Position numbers and translations under genes: made by a program | The notes under the pieces: model-generated | Seen by the model: the letters and a program-made list of their open reading frames with translations, nothing else | Databases searched by the model: none | Told to the model about the DNA's origin: nothing | NCBI GenBank assembly: GCA_905183005.1 | Contig: CAJJDO010000073.1 | Location: forward strand, 372,001 to 436,000 | Length of the DNA stretch: 64,000 nucleotides | Direction of reading: 5' to 3' | Origin: Paramecium pentaurelia | Taxonomy: Eukaryota > Ciliophora > Oligohymenophorea > Peniculida > Parameciidae | In this document: positions 12,264 to 24,016 of the stretch, in pieces | Layout: the number at the start of each line of letters is the position of its first letter | Numbering within the stretch: position 1 is the first letter of the stretch

Positions 12264-13720
12264 ATGGATAATTAGTACAATCCATTTTATAACAATTCTT
12301 TAGAGGCTAATAGAAAGACTAATTTTTTAGCATCAAATGGGAAGAGAGTAGTATAAGAATAAAAGGAACAAGTATATAATTATAATATTGAAACTTTTAG
12401 ATATTGTTAAAGGAAGAAAAATAGAGGTAAGAGAAAGCCCAATAAATTGAATATGAAAGAAAACTATTGAATTAAGAACCAGTACCTGTTTATTTATAAA
12501 GGGATGATCGATAATAAAAGGTAACTGCTTCGGAGAGAAAAGAAATAATAAGAAATTTAGAGAATGAAGCTAATAAAAATTCAGATGGAGGATTTTTTGC
12601 CAAAGTATTTTAGCAGAAGGATAATAAAGATTAATAGAAATTATTATAAAAATAAGCATATATAGAAGAAATATAAAAATAAATTGATGAGAAGAAAAGA
12701 AAGAAAGAAGATGAGAGATAGAAAAAGATGGAAGAGGATCGATAATATGAAGAGAGAATTATAAAGGAAAGAGAGGGAATGAATTAAAATTCAGTTATAA
12801 AAGATGAAGATAAAAAATAAATTATCAAAACAATAAAAAATAGACATCTATTATAATAATATGATGAATCAAAAATGATTTTTAATGAATTTGATGAATA
12901 ATAGACTAATTTAACAAATAATAATATTGTACCTAATTATTTAAAAGAAAATTTAAAAGAAGTAGATGATAAATTTGAATAAGACTTAAAAAATAAAACT
13001 AATCCACATACACCTTTTACAAAGTTGTAATCTTAAAGAACATTATAAGATTAGAATCCCATTAATATTACTTATAATCATCCTAATACAGCTGGAAATG
13101 CATAAAATAATAGATCATTTAGAAATAATTCTCAACACAATAACTCTTAAAATAATTAATAATTATAAATGTAATATGAATAATAATAGATGTAATAGTA
13201 GTATTTACTTTAATAACAATATTTTCTTTAATAATAATAGTAAATTTAAAATTTTTAATAACCTTAATATTATCACTAATTTGAATAAAAACCAATAATT
13301 CCATAATTAATGGAGAGATTTTAAAGAGAATTTGAAGATTTAAAAATGATGAATAGAATAAAAAGTAAAGAATAAGAAGAAGGAATTGATAAATTGAGAG
13401 AATAGATTGAAATGTAATCTTAAATGTGGAATGAAGATTTAAGAAAATTAAGAGCTGAAGTTCAAATAAGTGCAGAATAAAAGAACAAAGCATTTTATGA
13501 ATTAGAACATTTAAAGGGATAATTAAAGAGATAAGAATTATTTGAAGAAGCATAATATAATAATTAAAATTAATAACAACAAGCTAAATAGAGTAATGGT
13601 TGGAATTAATAAGATAAGAAATTGATTACAGAAAATGAATATTAAAGAAGTTAAAACCAAAGTAGATAATAGAAATTTGAAGATAATTTTAATTTTTATA
13701 ATTCATTTGAATAAGAGTGA
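12264..13720 (+). CDS. Large Q/N-rich coiled-coil protein, CSPP1/CCDC66-like segment
   Basis: 475 aa; one 29-bp intron (12372-12400). Residues ~70-180 are a highly charged helix (QAYIEEIQKQIDEKKRKKE), reminiscent of centrosome/spindle-pole proteins such as CSPP1 or CCDC66. A long Gln/Asn-rich, low-complexity stretch follows (about residues 285-350), then a second coiled coil (KLREQIEMQSQMWNEDLRKL). No enzyme motif. A ciliary or basal-body role is a guess from the coiled-coil pattern. The Q/N tract explains the spurious open frames on both strands at 13.1-13.55 kb. Confidence 0.7.
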
Positions 13721-13757
13721 TGAATTATATTATTTACTAAATAAATATTTTATTTTA

Positions 13758-16700
13758 ATGTCTTATAATATCAATGAAAATAAATAAGGAAATTCAACAA
13801 ATATGCTCATTTCAAATTAACCAATAAATATTCAAGCACACAATCTATTGAGCAATACTAATATGACTAATTTATTAGAATCTAATAATCAATTTTCATA
13901 AATAGTTAAACCAAATGGTTCATAAATCTTAAAGTATTAGGAATTATGTATTAATATATTTATTAATATATTATAGTGGAGTCTAAGATTTCTTTATAGA
14001 AAAATTAATCACAACAATAATCTAAGATATAAATTTAATCATTAGATATTAGAGGTGGTAACTAATTATAGAGCAAATTTATTGATACTGGAGTTAACTT
14101 ACTCTAATCAAGAACATTTTAAGGATCTTTCGTCGAATAAATATAAGACAGATCAAATATACAAAATTCTAATTCTCATATAATAACTACTGAAAATTGG
14201 ACAGAGAGTGATTATGCTAAGCAATTTGAAGAGTGGAGAGATTTAATCTAATAAAATATAGACTTTATAAATTAAGTAGAGAATGATAGATCATAAATTC
14301 AAGTGTCGAATATTCTCTTCTAAGAAATATTAACTATTAAAATGAATATCATAAATAACTCATTTTTAACTAAATTATCTGAATATGAAAATATAATTAA
14401 ACCATATAAATATTAAATGGCAATTAAGAGTGAAGAATTATATAAATCTTTAGAAATACTTAAATAAACTAATTAAATACCTTTTAATAAATATGCTAAT
14501 TTCTAATTTGAATAATCTTAGCCATTATTGAAATCACAATAATTCAATCAATAATTTACTAATATTAGTTTAGAGATATAAAATTAAGCCAATTTAATTA
14601 ATTCTATTCTTTAATAATTAGGAAATTAAAAAAAATATATAGAACCTTAATAAAATTACCAATAAATATTAGAAAATGCATTCAACTCATTGATTTAATA
14701 TGTTAGAGAAAGAATGTCCTAATAAATTAATTCATTAATGTTTATTCATGAAAGAGAAGTATTTAATTTAGAAAGATAAATTTATTCCTAAATCCAAGAA
14801 GCCGATAATCTAAGCATTACAGTTCTATCAGATAAACTAATGATAATTGAAGCATAATTAGAAAAGATATAAGAAAAGAAATAAGAATTAAATAATTTTA
14901 AAGAAAGATTAAATTAATTAATGAACAGAAATGTTGATATATTCTCTGAGTATTTTGATGATGTGATTATTTTGTACAAATAATTTAAGATCTATCATGA
15001 AGAAATAAAGTAAATCTAATAGATTCCTAATTAACCAATTTTATAAAATCTTTAAATTAAAATCAAATAATAATTATATATTGCATCAAAGAAGATTTGG
15101 TTAAAGATTAAACAATTCTATTTCAATGGAAATAAAATTAAAGAATTCAATGAACAAGAGAAATTTCAATAATTTAACAAATATAATATTGAAGTATAAG
15201 TTTAAGATATCAAAACATTTTTGAAACAATTATAATCAGATTATATAAAAAAAGGTAATTAAGTTCCTTTAGAAGAATCTAAAAAACTAAAATAATTAAT
15301 TTATAAAGCAGAATGTGAATATAGAAATACAGATTCATTGAGATTGTAAATATCTTAATTAGAACAATAAGATATTATTGGATATAAAAATTACATTATT
15401 TAATAAATAAAACCTAAATTTTTTATTGATTTTAGTCAATTGTATGCTAAAGACTTTTATGATATCATTTATTTTTAATATGCCGATTCCAATATTTTAG
15501 GATGCATAAAAAAATTGTTATAATTCAAATTCCCAACTTTTGATTGGAATGAGAATATTGAAGATGAAAAATAGAGAATTTAAATAGTAGTACAAAGATA
15601 TTAGGAAGTATCTAATAAACTATAAGAATTAGAGAAATTATATTCAAAAGAGACAAAATTTATTAAACAATTAATTAATTGGAAGGCAGAATTATTTAAA
15701 TGTATTAACATTTTAAAGTAGTATCTTGTTATTAAGGAAGAATTAAAAGGTTAATTAATTACACTATTGAAATGGCCTCAAATAACATCTAATATCTAAA
15801 TAATTAATGAATTTAGTGTACATTGTGAATAAATCAGTAGACAAGCAAATTAATATGTCTAAGCAATTGAATAATTACAATAAATGTAATTAATATAAAG
15901 TTTAGAATCTTTATTTAAATAATGGAATCCAAAAGTAAAAGACTATTTAATATAATAATGTAATTTCATAAATTAAAGTGTATTCTCTCCAATAATTAAT
16001 GAATATATGTAAATCGTCTATTAATTCTTATATGTATGTATGGAATGTTTAAATTATGATATTGATGAAATATTTTGTAGAACTACTACATATTAAGAAT
16101 TTGAAAATATTTTGGATGGTTCAATAAAATTATAAGAATTAAAGAATATTATTGATACTAATATTCATAATTCTGCTTTGAGATACAAATTATTTGAAAT
16201 TATTGATAAATTTATGAAAAATAAAATCATTCTTGATTTTTAGAATTTATTCGAATTAAAATTATAACAAAGCAAACAGTAAACAAATAATTTTAATCCA
16301 AGAGAATTAGTAAAAAGAACAGACTTAAAATTTCCAATAATAAGATCTGATATTTAAGATAACTTCTATTGTAAATAAAATATGGATAAGATTAATTAAA
16401 TAATAGACTAAAAAGAGTTAAGATTAATATTCTAATAATTTAGAGAATTATTAAATAATATTACTGTTATTATTGATTAAGATAATTTAGTGGCAGATAT
16501 TAAAGTTAATTAAATAACTATTATTGAATTAGCTTGTATATTTGCATAACAATTACTTATTCAAAATGAATTAACTAATATTTAACCTCTAATAAGATTT
16601 CATTAACAATTATGTAAGTTTCCAAATACTAAACAATTTCAGAATCAACTTATTAATTTAGGAATTGTATTTCCTATTGAATATAATAAATATTTAGAAG

Positions 16701-16954
16701 CTTGTAGAAGAAGAGTTTAAAAATTGACTCAAAATATTTGTATAGAATTTGAATCTTATGATTTTGATGAGATTTCCTAGGCAAAATTATTGATTAATAA
16801 CAATGAATACATATTGAAATAAATTGATTTTCCAGTTCTTTATACAGATGCAAAGTCATTGATTTTTGAATATCAGCCATTAAAATTTAATTGTAGCTTA
16901 AATGTTAAAATAAATGGGAAATTGTTAAAATAAGGTTAGACTATTCAAATATGA
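13758..16954 (+). CDS. Large hypothetical protein, 1055 aa
   Basis: One 29-bp intron (13948-13976); the rest is a single exon. After an Asn/Gln/Ser-rich N-terminus (~130 residues) the protein is mostly helical with many Gln. Segments include EQLEKIQEKKQELNNFKERL and KQLINWKAELFKCINILKQY. I recognise no catalytic motif, signal peptide or membrane span. The last ~150 residues have a more globular composition. It follows the coiled-coil gene by 37 bp on the same strand, which is ordinary spacing in this genome and no evidence of co-transcription. Confidence 0.72.
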
Positions 16955-16973
16955 TGTATTTTTTATTATAATT

Positions 16974-17347
16974 TCATTTTGCAAAAACTTTCCACAATAT
17001 AAACACCATGACTAAAGCGATGATTAAAAATGCAAATTGTTAAGCATTTGCAGGTGTACCACCACCAGCTTACCAAGGCTCTTATGGTGATGTTTTGTCC
17101 ACTGTCCCAATTTTATATTTTTCTAGCATTTAACGAGCTCCTGATGTATGACCTACATTTCCATCTAAAAATCTTAACCTGTTTCGTTGAAATCTCTAGT
17201 GGCATCTTTACCAAAACGATTTTACAATACTGCAGGACCTCCTGGATGTTCATTGAGATAGGGTGTTGGATCATACACAACTCCATCTATAACAAGCCAT
17301 CCATTCTTTTGATGTTATCCAACTTGTTACCAAGTATATATGCTCAT
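16974..17347 (-). CDS. Tail-anchored cytochrome b5
   Basis: 115 aa; one 26-bp intron (17153-17178). Residues 1-75 form the b5 heme domain: W-LVIDG-VYD, the first heme ligand in HPGG, then DATRDFNETGH with the second ligand His. That His appears only after the intron is removed, which fixes the splice. A short hydrophilic linker (AGGGTPANAQQ) leads to one C-terminal membrane helix (FAFLIIALVMVFILWKVF) and a Lys, the layout of ER or mitochondrial tail-anchored b5. It would supply electrons to lipid desaturases and similar oxygenases (family knowledge). Stops 20 bp from the preceding convergent gene. Confidence 0.93.
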
Positions 17348-18291
17348 TAAATAAATAATTTAATATAAATTAGAACAATTACAAATAATAATAAATTATA
17401 AATAAATAATATGATTAATTAACTTAGACAACAATTTTCATTATATTATAAATGATTGAAATACCATAAATATTTCTATAGGCATACTAAATTTATTCAA
17501 AAATAATGTTTCATTAATTTTAAAATTAAATCTTTTTATTTGAAGAAATTTGATTATAAAATTGAGAATACAAAATATTTGATTATCTTAGATTACTAAA
17601 TTAAAAATAATAAGATTAATATTTATAAAATTATAATACTGAAAGAATAAACTCGTTATATATTATAATGTAGTATTAAATATGATAAATTTAATAATAA
17701 TCACTAAGAGATAATTGAAGATAGTTTTTAATTCAATCTTACTACAATTAATTTCAAAATAGAAATCCCTCAACTATTTTTAAAGTAATAAATGATATTT
17801 TTAGAAAATAAGACAAAATATATTAAAATACTAATGTTTATTATTAATTCTATTTAATAACTTTAAAATAAATGATGTAATATTTTTATATAGAAATTTG
17901 TAGCATTTATAGATTATTTTGTATCCACTTTATCACATAATTTTTTATATTCATCCTCTTTACTACATTAAATTCAATAAAGTTTAAGATTTTAGTTAAA
18001 TGATTCATTTATACTACAATAATCCTATAAAAAGTGATTTTCTACTTATTGTTAATTTTATTATAAATAAATGAAAAAATAACAAGTTACTAAATTAATG
18101 TATTATATTTATAATAAAATTTAACTTAATGTGATTAATTTTAAATACTTGATAAGTGAGTCATTCCTATATATATTACTTCTATAATTTATAGATCAAT
18201 TTAAATGTAGATGAATTAATGTGATTAAATAAGGATTTAATTTTCTAATTTTTTTTACATATTTATAATTTTATTAAATATATTAATAAAA
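17348..18291. other. Intergenic between divergent genes
   Basis: 944 bp, AT-rich, with dense TGA. It separates the b5 gene (minus) from the SAXO-like gene (plus). I see no convincing exon; a short gene or RNA cannot be excluded. Confidence 0.4.
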
Positions 18292-18957
18292 ATGACTTAA
18301 TCTTCTTTAAGATAAAAATATTAAACATTGCCAACATAATAAACTTCTTTAGAAGAATATTCAAAATCATATAGTAAGGATTCAGATATTTTTCTAAAAT
18401 AATTAACAATGCCTTTAAGAATAAAATTAAACTCCTACAAACCAATAGCTAAAAATTTATTTTGTAAATCCCTATATAAATAACACTATACAGATTACAA
18501 AAGCGAAAGAGTTCAACCTATAATATAAGACTAAAATATGTACATTTTAAATACTTTGGAATTAGATGCTGAAAGTGTATACAAAAGATCGTATAGATCA
18601 AGAACATTTGATGAGAAAACAGAACCTATAAAACCTTTTAATGTAAATATTACAAACACTTTACCTATGAGAGGAGCAAAAAGTGTTTATTAATCCAATT
18701 TTACCAAGAAATAAGTTTCAGGATAACCTAATAAAATCATTTAACCTCAATATAAAAGGATGGTTTATAGTGTTTGGGATAAATGTATGAAAACTCAATA
18801 TTAATACCATCACACAGGAGAGAAAGGGGAATTAACATTGAAGATTACTCCGAAATAGAATTAGCTTTTCATAATGAATTACCAAAAAGCTCCTGAATCG
18901 CAATATAGATATGATTATAGAATGAGAAATATAGGTAATTCAGTTGAAATGAATTGA
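18292..18957 (+). CDS. SAXO-like microtubule-associated protein candidate
   Basis: Intronless, 221 aa. It repeats Tyr- and Pro-containing units with similar spacing: SYKPIAKNLF, SLYKQHYTDYKSERVQP, SVYKRSYRSRTFDEKTEPIKP, SVYQSNFTKKQVSGQP. This S-x-Y-x(3)-[YF] ... P pattern resembles the Mn repeats of SAXO/FAM154 axonemal microtubule stabilisers. No domain proves it. The ATG at 18538 is in the same frame and could also serve, but the upstream 82 codons keep the repeat style, so I prefer 18292. Confidence 0.55.
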
Positions 18958-19059
18958 AATAAATTTTGATTATATGATATTTGTAATTTTGATGATGTGA
19001 TAGAGTAATAATGGAATAGTTGGTTATTAGATTATGATATAAACTGAATAGAATTATGA

Positions 19060-19764
19060 TCACATAGTTGTTTTCTCCCATTTCTCAAAATCTTTGAATC
19101 TTACGGTAAAATCAGTATTGTTTCTTTTGGCTTATGAGAAACTCTAATGAGATTATTATAAAATTAATTATACAGTAATAAAAGATTTGGCATCTTCACC
19201 AGCATTCTCAAAAAGTTAGCAAAAATCTTCAAATTCTAATTGAGTTAGTTAGAAATCCCCTAGAAAAGATTCTAAATCAATTTTCAATTCAAATTCCTTT
19301 TAGATGATATCGATTATAGTTTATTTTTATACATAACCTGATCTATCAGGTTATCCTCCTAAAGCAACAAATGCATCAACTAAGAATAATTGAATTAAAA
19401 AAATACTATATTCTTAAGTAATTGTTTCCTCATCTTCTAATTGTTATTAATAATTCTTCAATTTACAATAAAGATCACATATTTATTTAAGTTCAAGTAG
19501 TTTACCATCATAAGTTTTTATTTCCTCTTTAAATTTGGCAATCATTTTTTCATTATTCAACAACTTCAAATCTACATTATGAAATTAAAATCAATAACCT
19601 CTCATTATATCATCAACTTCATTTTTGCTAACATAACCAGTTCCTTTAGGATCATATCGTTTAGCTTAAGTCATCAATTCTGTGATTTCGATTTAATTGA
19701 GGTTGAAGGCACTTTTTATTTATTGGATAATATCAGCTTCAAGTAACAGAGTTTTCCTTTTCAT
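19060..19764 (-). CDS. EF-hand calcium-binding protein
   Basis: 225 aa; one 27-bp intron (19572-19598). Residues ~37-55 form an EF-hand loop (RYDPKGTGYVSKNEVDDIM). A second half around residue 130 (DAFVALGGQPDRSGYVQK) carries another loop-like D-x-S-G pattern followed by FELKIDL and LEFEDFCQLF. This two-lobed arrangement is typical of axonemal EF-hand proteins. The C-terminus ends RFKDFEKWEKTTM. The first loop keeps Asp, Thr and Glu at key positions; the second is less canonical. Function beyond calcium sensing is not visible. Confidence 0.78.
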
Positions 19765-19968
19765 AAAATTATTTTTTATATTATTAAAAATTAGATATAA
19801 TAGATAAATAAAATATGTTTTATGGATTTACATATGATTTTCAAAGGTTGAAGTTTCATTTTATATAAATTATTATAGATAATATTGAAGTATGTTTACT
19901 AATATAATTATAATTAAATAATCATAGAATTAGATTAAACAATATATTATTATTAACAAATAACATAC

Positions 19969-20777
19969 TCAAGATTATTTATATTGATAATCATAAGTTT
20001 CTTCAAAATTCTTCTTAAACATTGCTTATATATGTTCCACAAATAATTCGAAAGTAGCAAATTTATCTGGTTTAATTATTTCATCTACCTTTATTGACAA
20101 CTAAGTTGGTCTATATTTATGAATATAATATATAAAATACCCTAAACTTGCATGAAACTTTCTCTCATTAAATGCTTTCTCAATACCCAAAACAATGATT
20201 ATTTAAGTATCTATTTTACGATCATAAGCATATTATAGCATTCCAGTCTTCATCTTTCCTACTTTATCACTCTCATGCATTCTATGACCTTCTGGATAGA
20301 CTAATAAGTTTGGCCTTGAAGCTTTATCAAATTTGTTATCAATCCATTTAAAGAAGCTTTTTAATAATATTATATATATTACTTATTTAGATCATTGCCT
20401 CCTCTTCTAAAAAACCAGACTGATTAAGTAAACAATTATTGAAAGATAGCCAACATTGGAAATGCTATTGCTACCATCCATCTTGCTAAGAAGTTTGCAC
20501 TATATTAAGAAACCACGTCATGAATAAAAAAATCTCCTTGTGTTCTATGATTGAATAGTAGTATTGTCTTCATTCAATAATAAAAGATTACTCTCTTATT
20601 TGTTTGCACTTGTTTAGAGTTTGGTAAATATCTGAATTACAATCTTAATGTTTTGACAGCTAATCGAGACCAAAACTCTTGTGCTCTTTTAGGTTAGAGT
20701 GTCAAAAATGAATAGATAGGGCCAACAACAGATAATATGAAGAAGATGTAAATCACAATCCCAAAAAATTTAATCAT
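19969..20777 (-). CDS. PlsC-type acyltransferase (lysophospholipid/AGPAT-like)
   Basis: 252 aa; introns 20357-20382 (26 bp) and 20568-20591 (24 bp). An N-terminal membrane helix (IVIYIFFILSVVGPIYSF) is followed by block I as NHRTQGDF (family NHxxxxD). Block II lies near FFRRGGNDLNNFFKW and block III is LLVYPEGHRM (family FPEGTR, with His for Thr). The C-terminus is soluble and ends YDYQYKQS. The enzyme would transfer an acyl chain from acyl-CoA to a lysophospholipid at the ER; the exact substrate is unknown. Confidence 0.87.
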
Positions 20778-21025
20778 TATTTCTTTTTAAAACCATATAA
20801 TTATTGATTTATCTTTGCTAATTAATAATCTAGAATTCCTTTTTAACAATTAAAACAATATTGTTCTAATATTGACCAAATTTCCCGAGGAAATACATTA
20901 CGATATGAATTTCCCGTTTCTTACGGTCATAGATAAATGAATATTTTGGATGATCTATAATAATAATCAATCTTATTATAACCCTTCTAAAATATTCGAA
21001 TACTCATTATTTTTATTTTCAAATA

Positions 21026-21565
21026 ATGCTAGAACCTTCTAAAGAATTTTAAGAAAAGGCAAAAGGAAGATAAAAATTTTAACATTAAGGAAGAACAATA
21101 TATGAATGGGATTAAACATTAGATGATATTAATATATACATAGAACCGCCAAAGGCAGTTTTAAAAAAATATGAAGATTAAGTGAGATAACAATTAAAAC
21201 CAGGAGAGCAAATGCCAAAATTAGATATCTAAATTAAGGCTGATCATTTAAAGATTGGAATTAAGGGCAATCCTCCATTTATTGATGAACCTTTAGTTAA
21301 ATAATGTGATTCTAGTGAATCGTATTGGTTAGTGGAGGATGAAGAACTTCATATAATATTGCAAAAGGCATATAAAGGAGAATTATGGCCAAGTGTATTT
21401 ATTGGACATGGGAAAGTGGATCCATTGACAGAATAGGAATTATAAAAAAAGATGCTTTTAGAACGATTTTAAGAAGAACATCCAGGATTTGATTTTTCAG
21501 GAGCTTAAGTTAATGGAATGGTACCAAATGCAAGAACGTTTATGGGAGGGATAAAACATAATTGA
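21026..21565 (+). CDS. NudC / CS-domain protein
   Basis: Intronless, 179 aa. Residues ~25-140 form a CS (p23-like) domain: YEWDQTLDDINIYIEPP, LDIQIKADHLKIGIKG, YWLVEDEELHIILQK. The C-terminal stretch with ERFQEEHPGFDFSGAQ and ARTFMGG is characteristic of the NudCD2-like branch. Such proteins act with Hsp90 and stabilise dynein-pathway clients. It ends 13 bp before the start of the next gene on the same strand. Confidence 0.88.
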
Positions 21566-21578
21566 ATTAAAATTTATT

Positions 21579-23070
21579 ATGAATATATTATAAGAGTATC
21601 AATTGCAAGAGTGTTTGGGGAATGGATCTTATGGGATAGTACATAGTGGTGTGAATGTAGAGAGTGGGAAACGAGTGGCTATAAAGATGTTAAGAGAGAC
21701 CTTTGAATCAATTGAAGAGTGTTTAAAATTGAGAGAAGTTAAGGCGTTGATGAAATTGAAGGAGCATCCAAACATCATAAAATTGCTCGACAGTATGCAT
21801 AAGTGCATGTGTTAGTGCGATACGAGAATAAGCGCCTGTACTTGATCTATGAATATGTGGAGAACAATGTGTACTAGCTATATACATAGGATAAATTGGA
21901 TGAGGATAGGATAAAGCATATAATATTGTAATGTGCAAATGCTTTACTTCATATTCATCATTTGGGATACTTTCATAGGTATAATGAATTATAGTATAAG
22001 TAAGGGATATAAAGCCAGAGAACATATTGATTTAGAATGAATGTGTGAAATTGATAGACTTTGGCCTTTCTAGAGAAGTAAAACCACCATTTACAGATTA
22101 TGTATCAACTCGTTGGTACAGAGTAATGAATAAAAAAGATTATAAGGCTCCTGAAATTCTTTTGCATTAAACAAGTTATGATTCTTAGATTGACATCTTC
22201 GCTTTGGGATGTGTGACATGTGAATTATTTTTGGGGAGACCTTTATTTGTTGGTGCATCTGAATTAGAATAATTTGATAGAATGTTATAAATATTGGGGT
22301 ATATATTGATAAGTCAAAAACTTTTAGAACTTTCAATAATTAAGATTGGAGTGAAGGTGTCAAATTGGTAAATCAATTGGGATTGAAATTGACACATTAC
22401 CCATAAAAGTTGTTACATGTGATTAAAGCATCTCCAATGGCTTTAGATTTGATATAAGGAATGCTGAAATGGAATCCAAAGTAACGATTTACAGCTAAAC
22501 AAATAACTGAACATTTACTATTTAAATAGTAATAGACAACACCAGAATTTGCACCAAGAAAACTATAGGACATTGGTTAATAACAACAGGAATTGAAGAA
22601 GTTTACAAATTAAAAACAATAATACTAATCGAAGAAGTGATTTTATATTATTTTGATTTATGAGATAAGTGTTTGGTACATCAAGATTTCAGAACCAATA
22701 ATTCAATCCATCATAAAGTGGAGCCAAATTAGATTCCAACATGAAATTGCATTCTAATTACAAGAATGTGGAATAATATACATTAACAAAGATTAATGAA
22801 GAAAGACCATAAACACATCAAACTTTTGGTCATCGTTATCAATAATAAGATTTTGAATTCTTAAACTTGTATGAATCAACAAAACAACTTGCATCAATTT
22901 AAATACAATATTGTGAACCTCATGAATTGGCGGCTGATTTGATTTTAAGATATAATTTAGTTGAAGATTCCACTTTAATAGAGGAATAAAAAATTGAAGA
23001 ATCAAAAGTTGTACAATTCAATAATTTATGCTAAATTCCTAGTGTAATGAAGATGGAATTTGACTAATGA
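21579..23070 (+). CDS. RCK-family (MAK/ICK/MOK) MAPK-like kinase
   Basis: 453 aa; introns 21793-21815, 21979-22004, 22123-22146, 22299-22327 and 22637-22664. The kinase domain has GNGSYGIVH, VAIKML, HRDIKPENIL and DFGLSRE. Its activation loop holds TDY followed by VSTRWYRAPE. The T-D-Y motif defines the RCK group, whose members regulate cilium length and intraflagellar transport (family knowledge). The ~160-residue tail is Gln-rich without a known domain. The last intron (GTGATT...GAG) is atypical but is required for an open frame, and the total length stays a multiple of three. Confidence 0.88.
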
Positions 23071-23100
23071 TTAATCATAATATATATATATATATATATT

Positions 23101-23937
23101 TCATAAATTTGCTGCAATACTTAGTTTATTACATGTATCTTCCAATAAACTTAATAAATGTTCTTCAGATTATTCTCTTGTTCTCTTCTCTTAATCTAAT
23201 TCAACTTTCACTCTATTAACAATATCTTTTAACATTTCAAATATTGATTATTCACTTTCATCTCTATTTCTCTTCTCTACATTAATCAAATTACTTAACT
23301 TAACCAATTCATCTGTAATTGATTTCATTACCTATTAAATAATAATTATAATAATTTACATTTTGATCTGCCTCATCTCTTTCATTAGCTTCTTCTCTAA
23401 TAGCCTCTTAAATCTTAGGCAAATCATTTTATAGACCTTAATGAATACCCTCAATGGCATCTACTCTTTGGGCTGTCTCCTTTTATACTTCAGTTCTTAA
23501 AAGTGCTGTTTTATCTTCTGTCAATCTAAGAACTTTAGCTTCACCTTCCTTCTTTGTTTATTATTCATTCTCAATGGCATTCTCAAATTTCTTTGTTAAT
23601 GCTTGGACTTCTCTATTCTTGGCTTCATTAGCTTATTCCTTTGCCAATCTATCATCTTCAACTTACTTTTATAATTTGCCTAACTGTTAACGAACATTTA
23701 AAATAATGTAGATACTTAATCTCTTAATCCATTTAGTTTTGTAAAGATTTACTCTTAAAACTCATTGAATGCATCTTCTGCTTATTGAATTCGTTATTCA
23801 GCCTATTCTAATTTTTAGAATCTCTCATTCTCCACTCCAATTTAGATAGTTGATAATTTCTCAGAAATCTTTTATATTCTTCCTGTACTTGGAGATGGTT
23901 ATACATCTAAAACCCTATAATACTAACAATATTACAT
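23101..23937 (-). CDS. SF-assemblin family protein
   Basis: 258 aa; introns 23332-23359 (28 bp) and 23684-23715 (32 bp). A short non-helical head (PSPSTGRIQKI) is followed by a continuous coiled coil: VENERFQKLEQAEQRIQQAE, EDDRLAKEQANEAKNREVQA, VEKRNRDESEQSIFEML, LDQEKRTREQSEEHLLSLL. The length (~275 in algae), the head and the 29-residue-like charge repeat match SF-assemblin, which builds striated rootlet fibres at basal bodies. It stops 31 bp from the convergent kinase gene. Confidence 0.88.
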
Positions 23938-24016
23938 GCAGATTATTTTACTCTTGACATCAGATATATATATTTTAATTATTAATTTTATTTGTCATAA
24001 TTAAGTATATAAAATT

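Noticed and set aside
13119..13553. Minus-strand 144-codon open frame
   Set aside because: It is the antisense shadow of the Q/N-rich repeat region of the plus-strand 12264-13720 gene, whose two-part coiled coil and intron are consistent.
21723..22025. Minus-strand 100-codon open frame
   Set aside because: Antisense to the RCK-type kinase catalytic domain; the kinase reading is supported by motifs and splicing.
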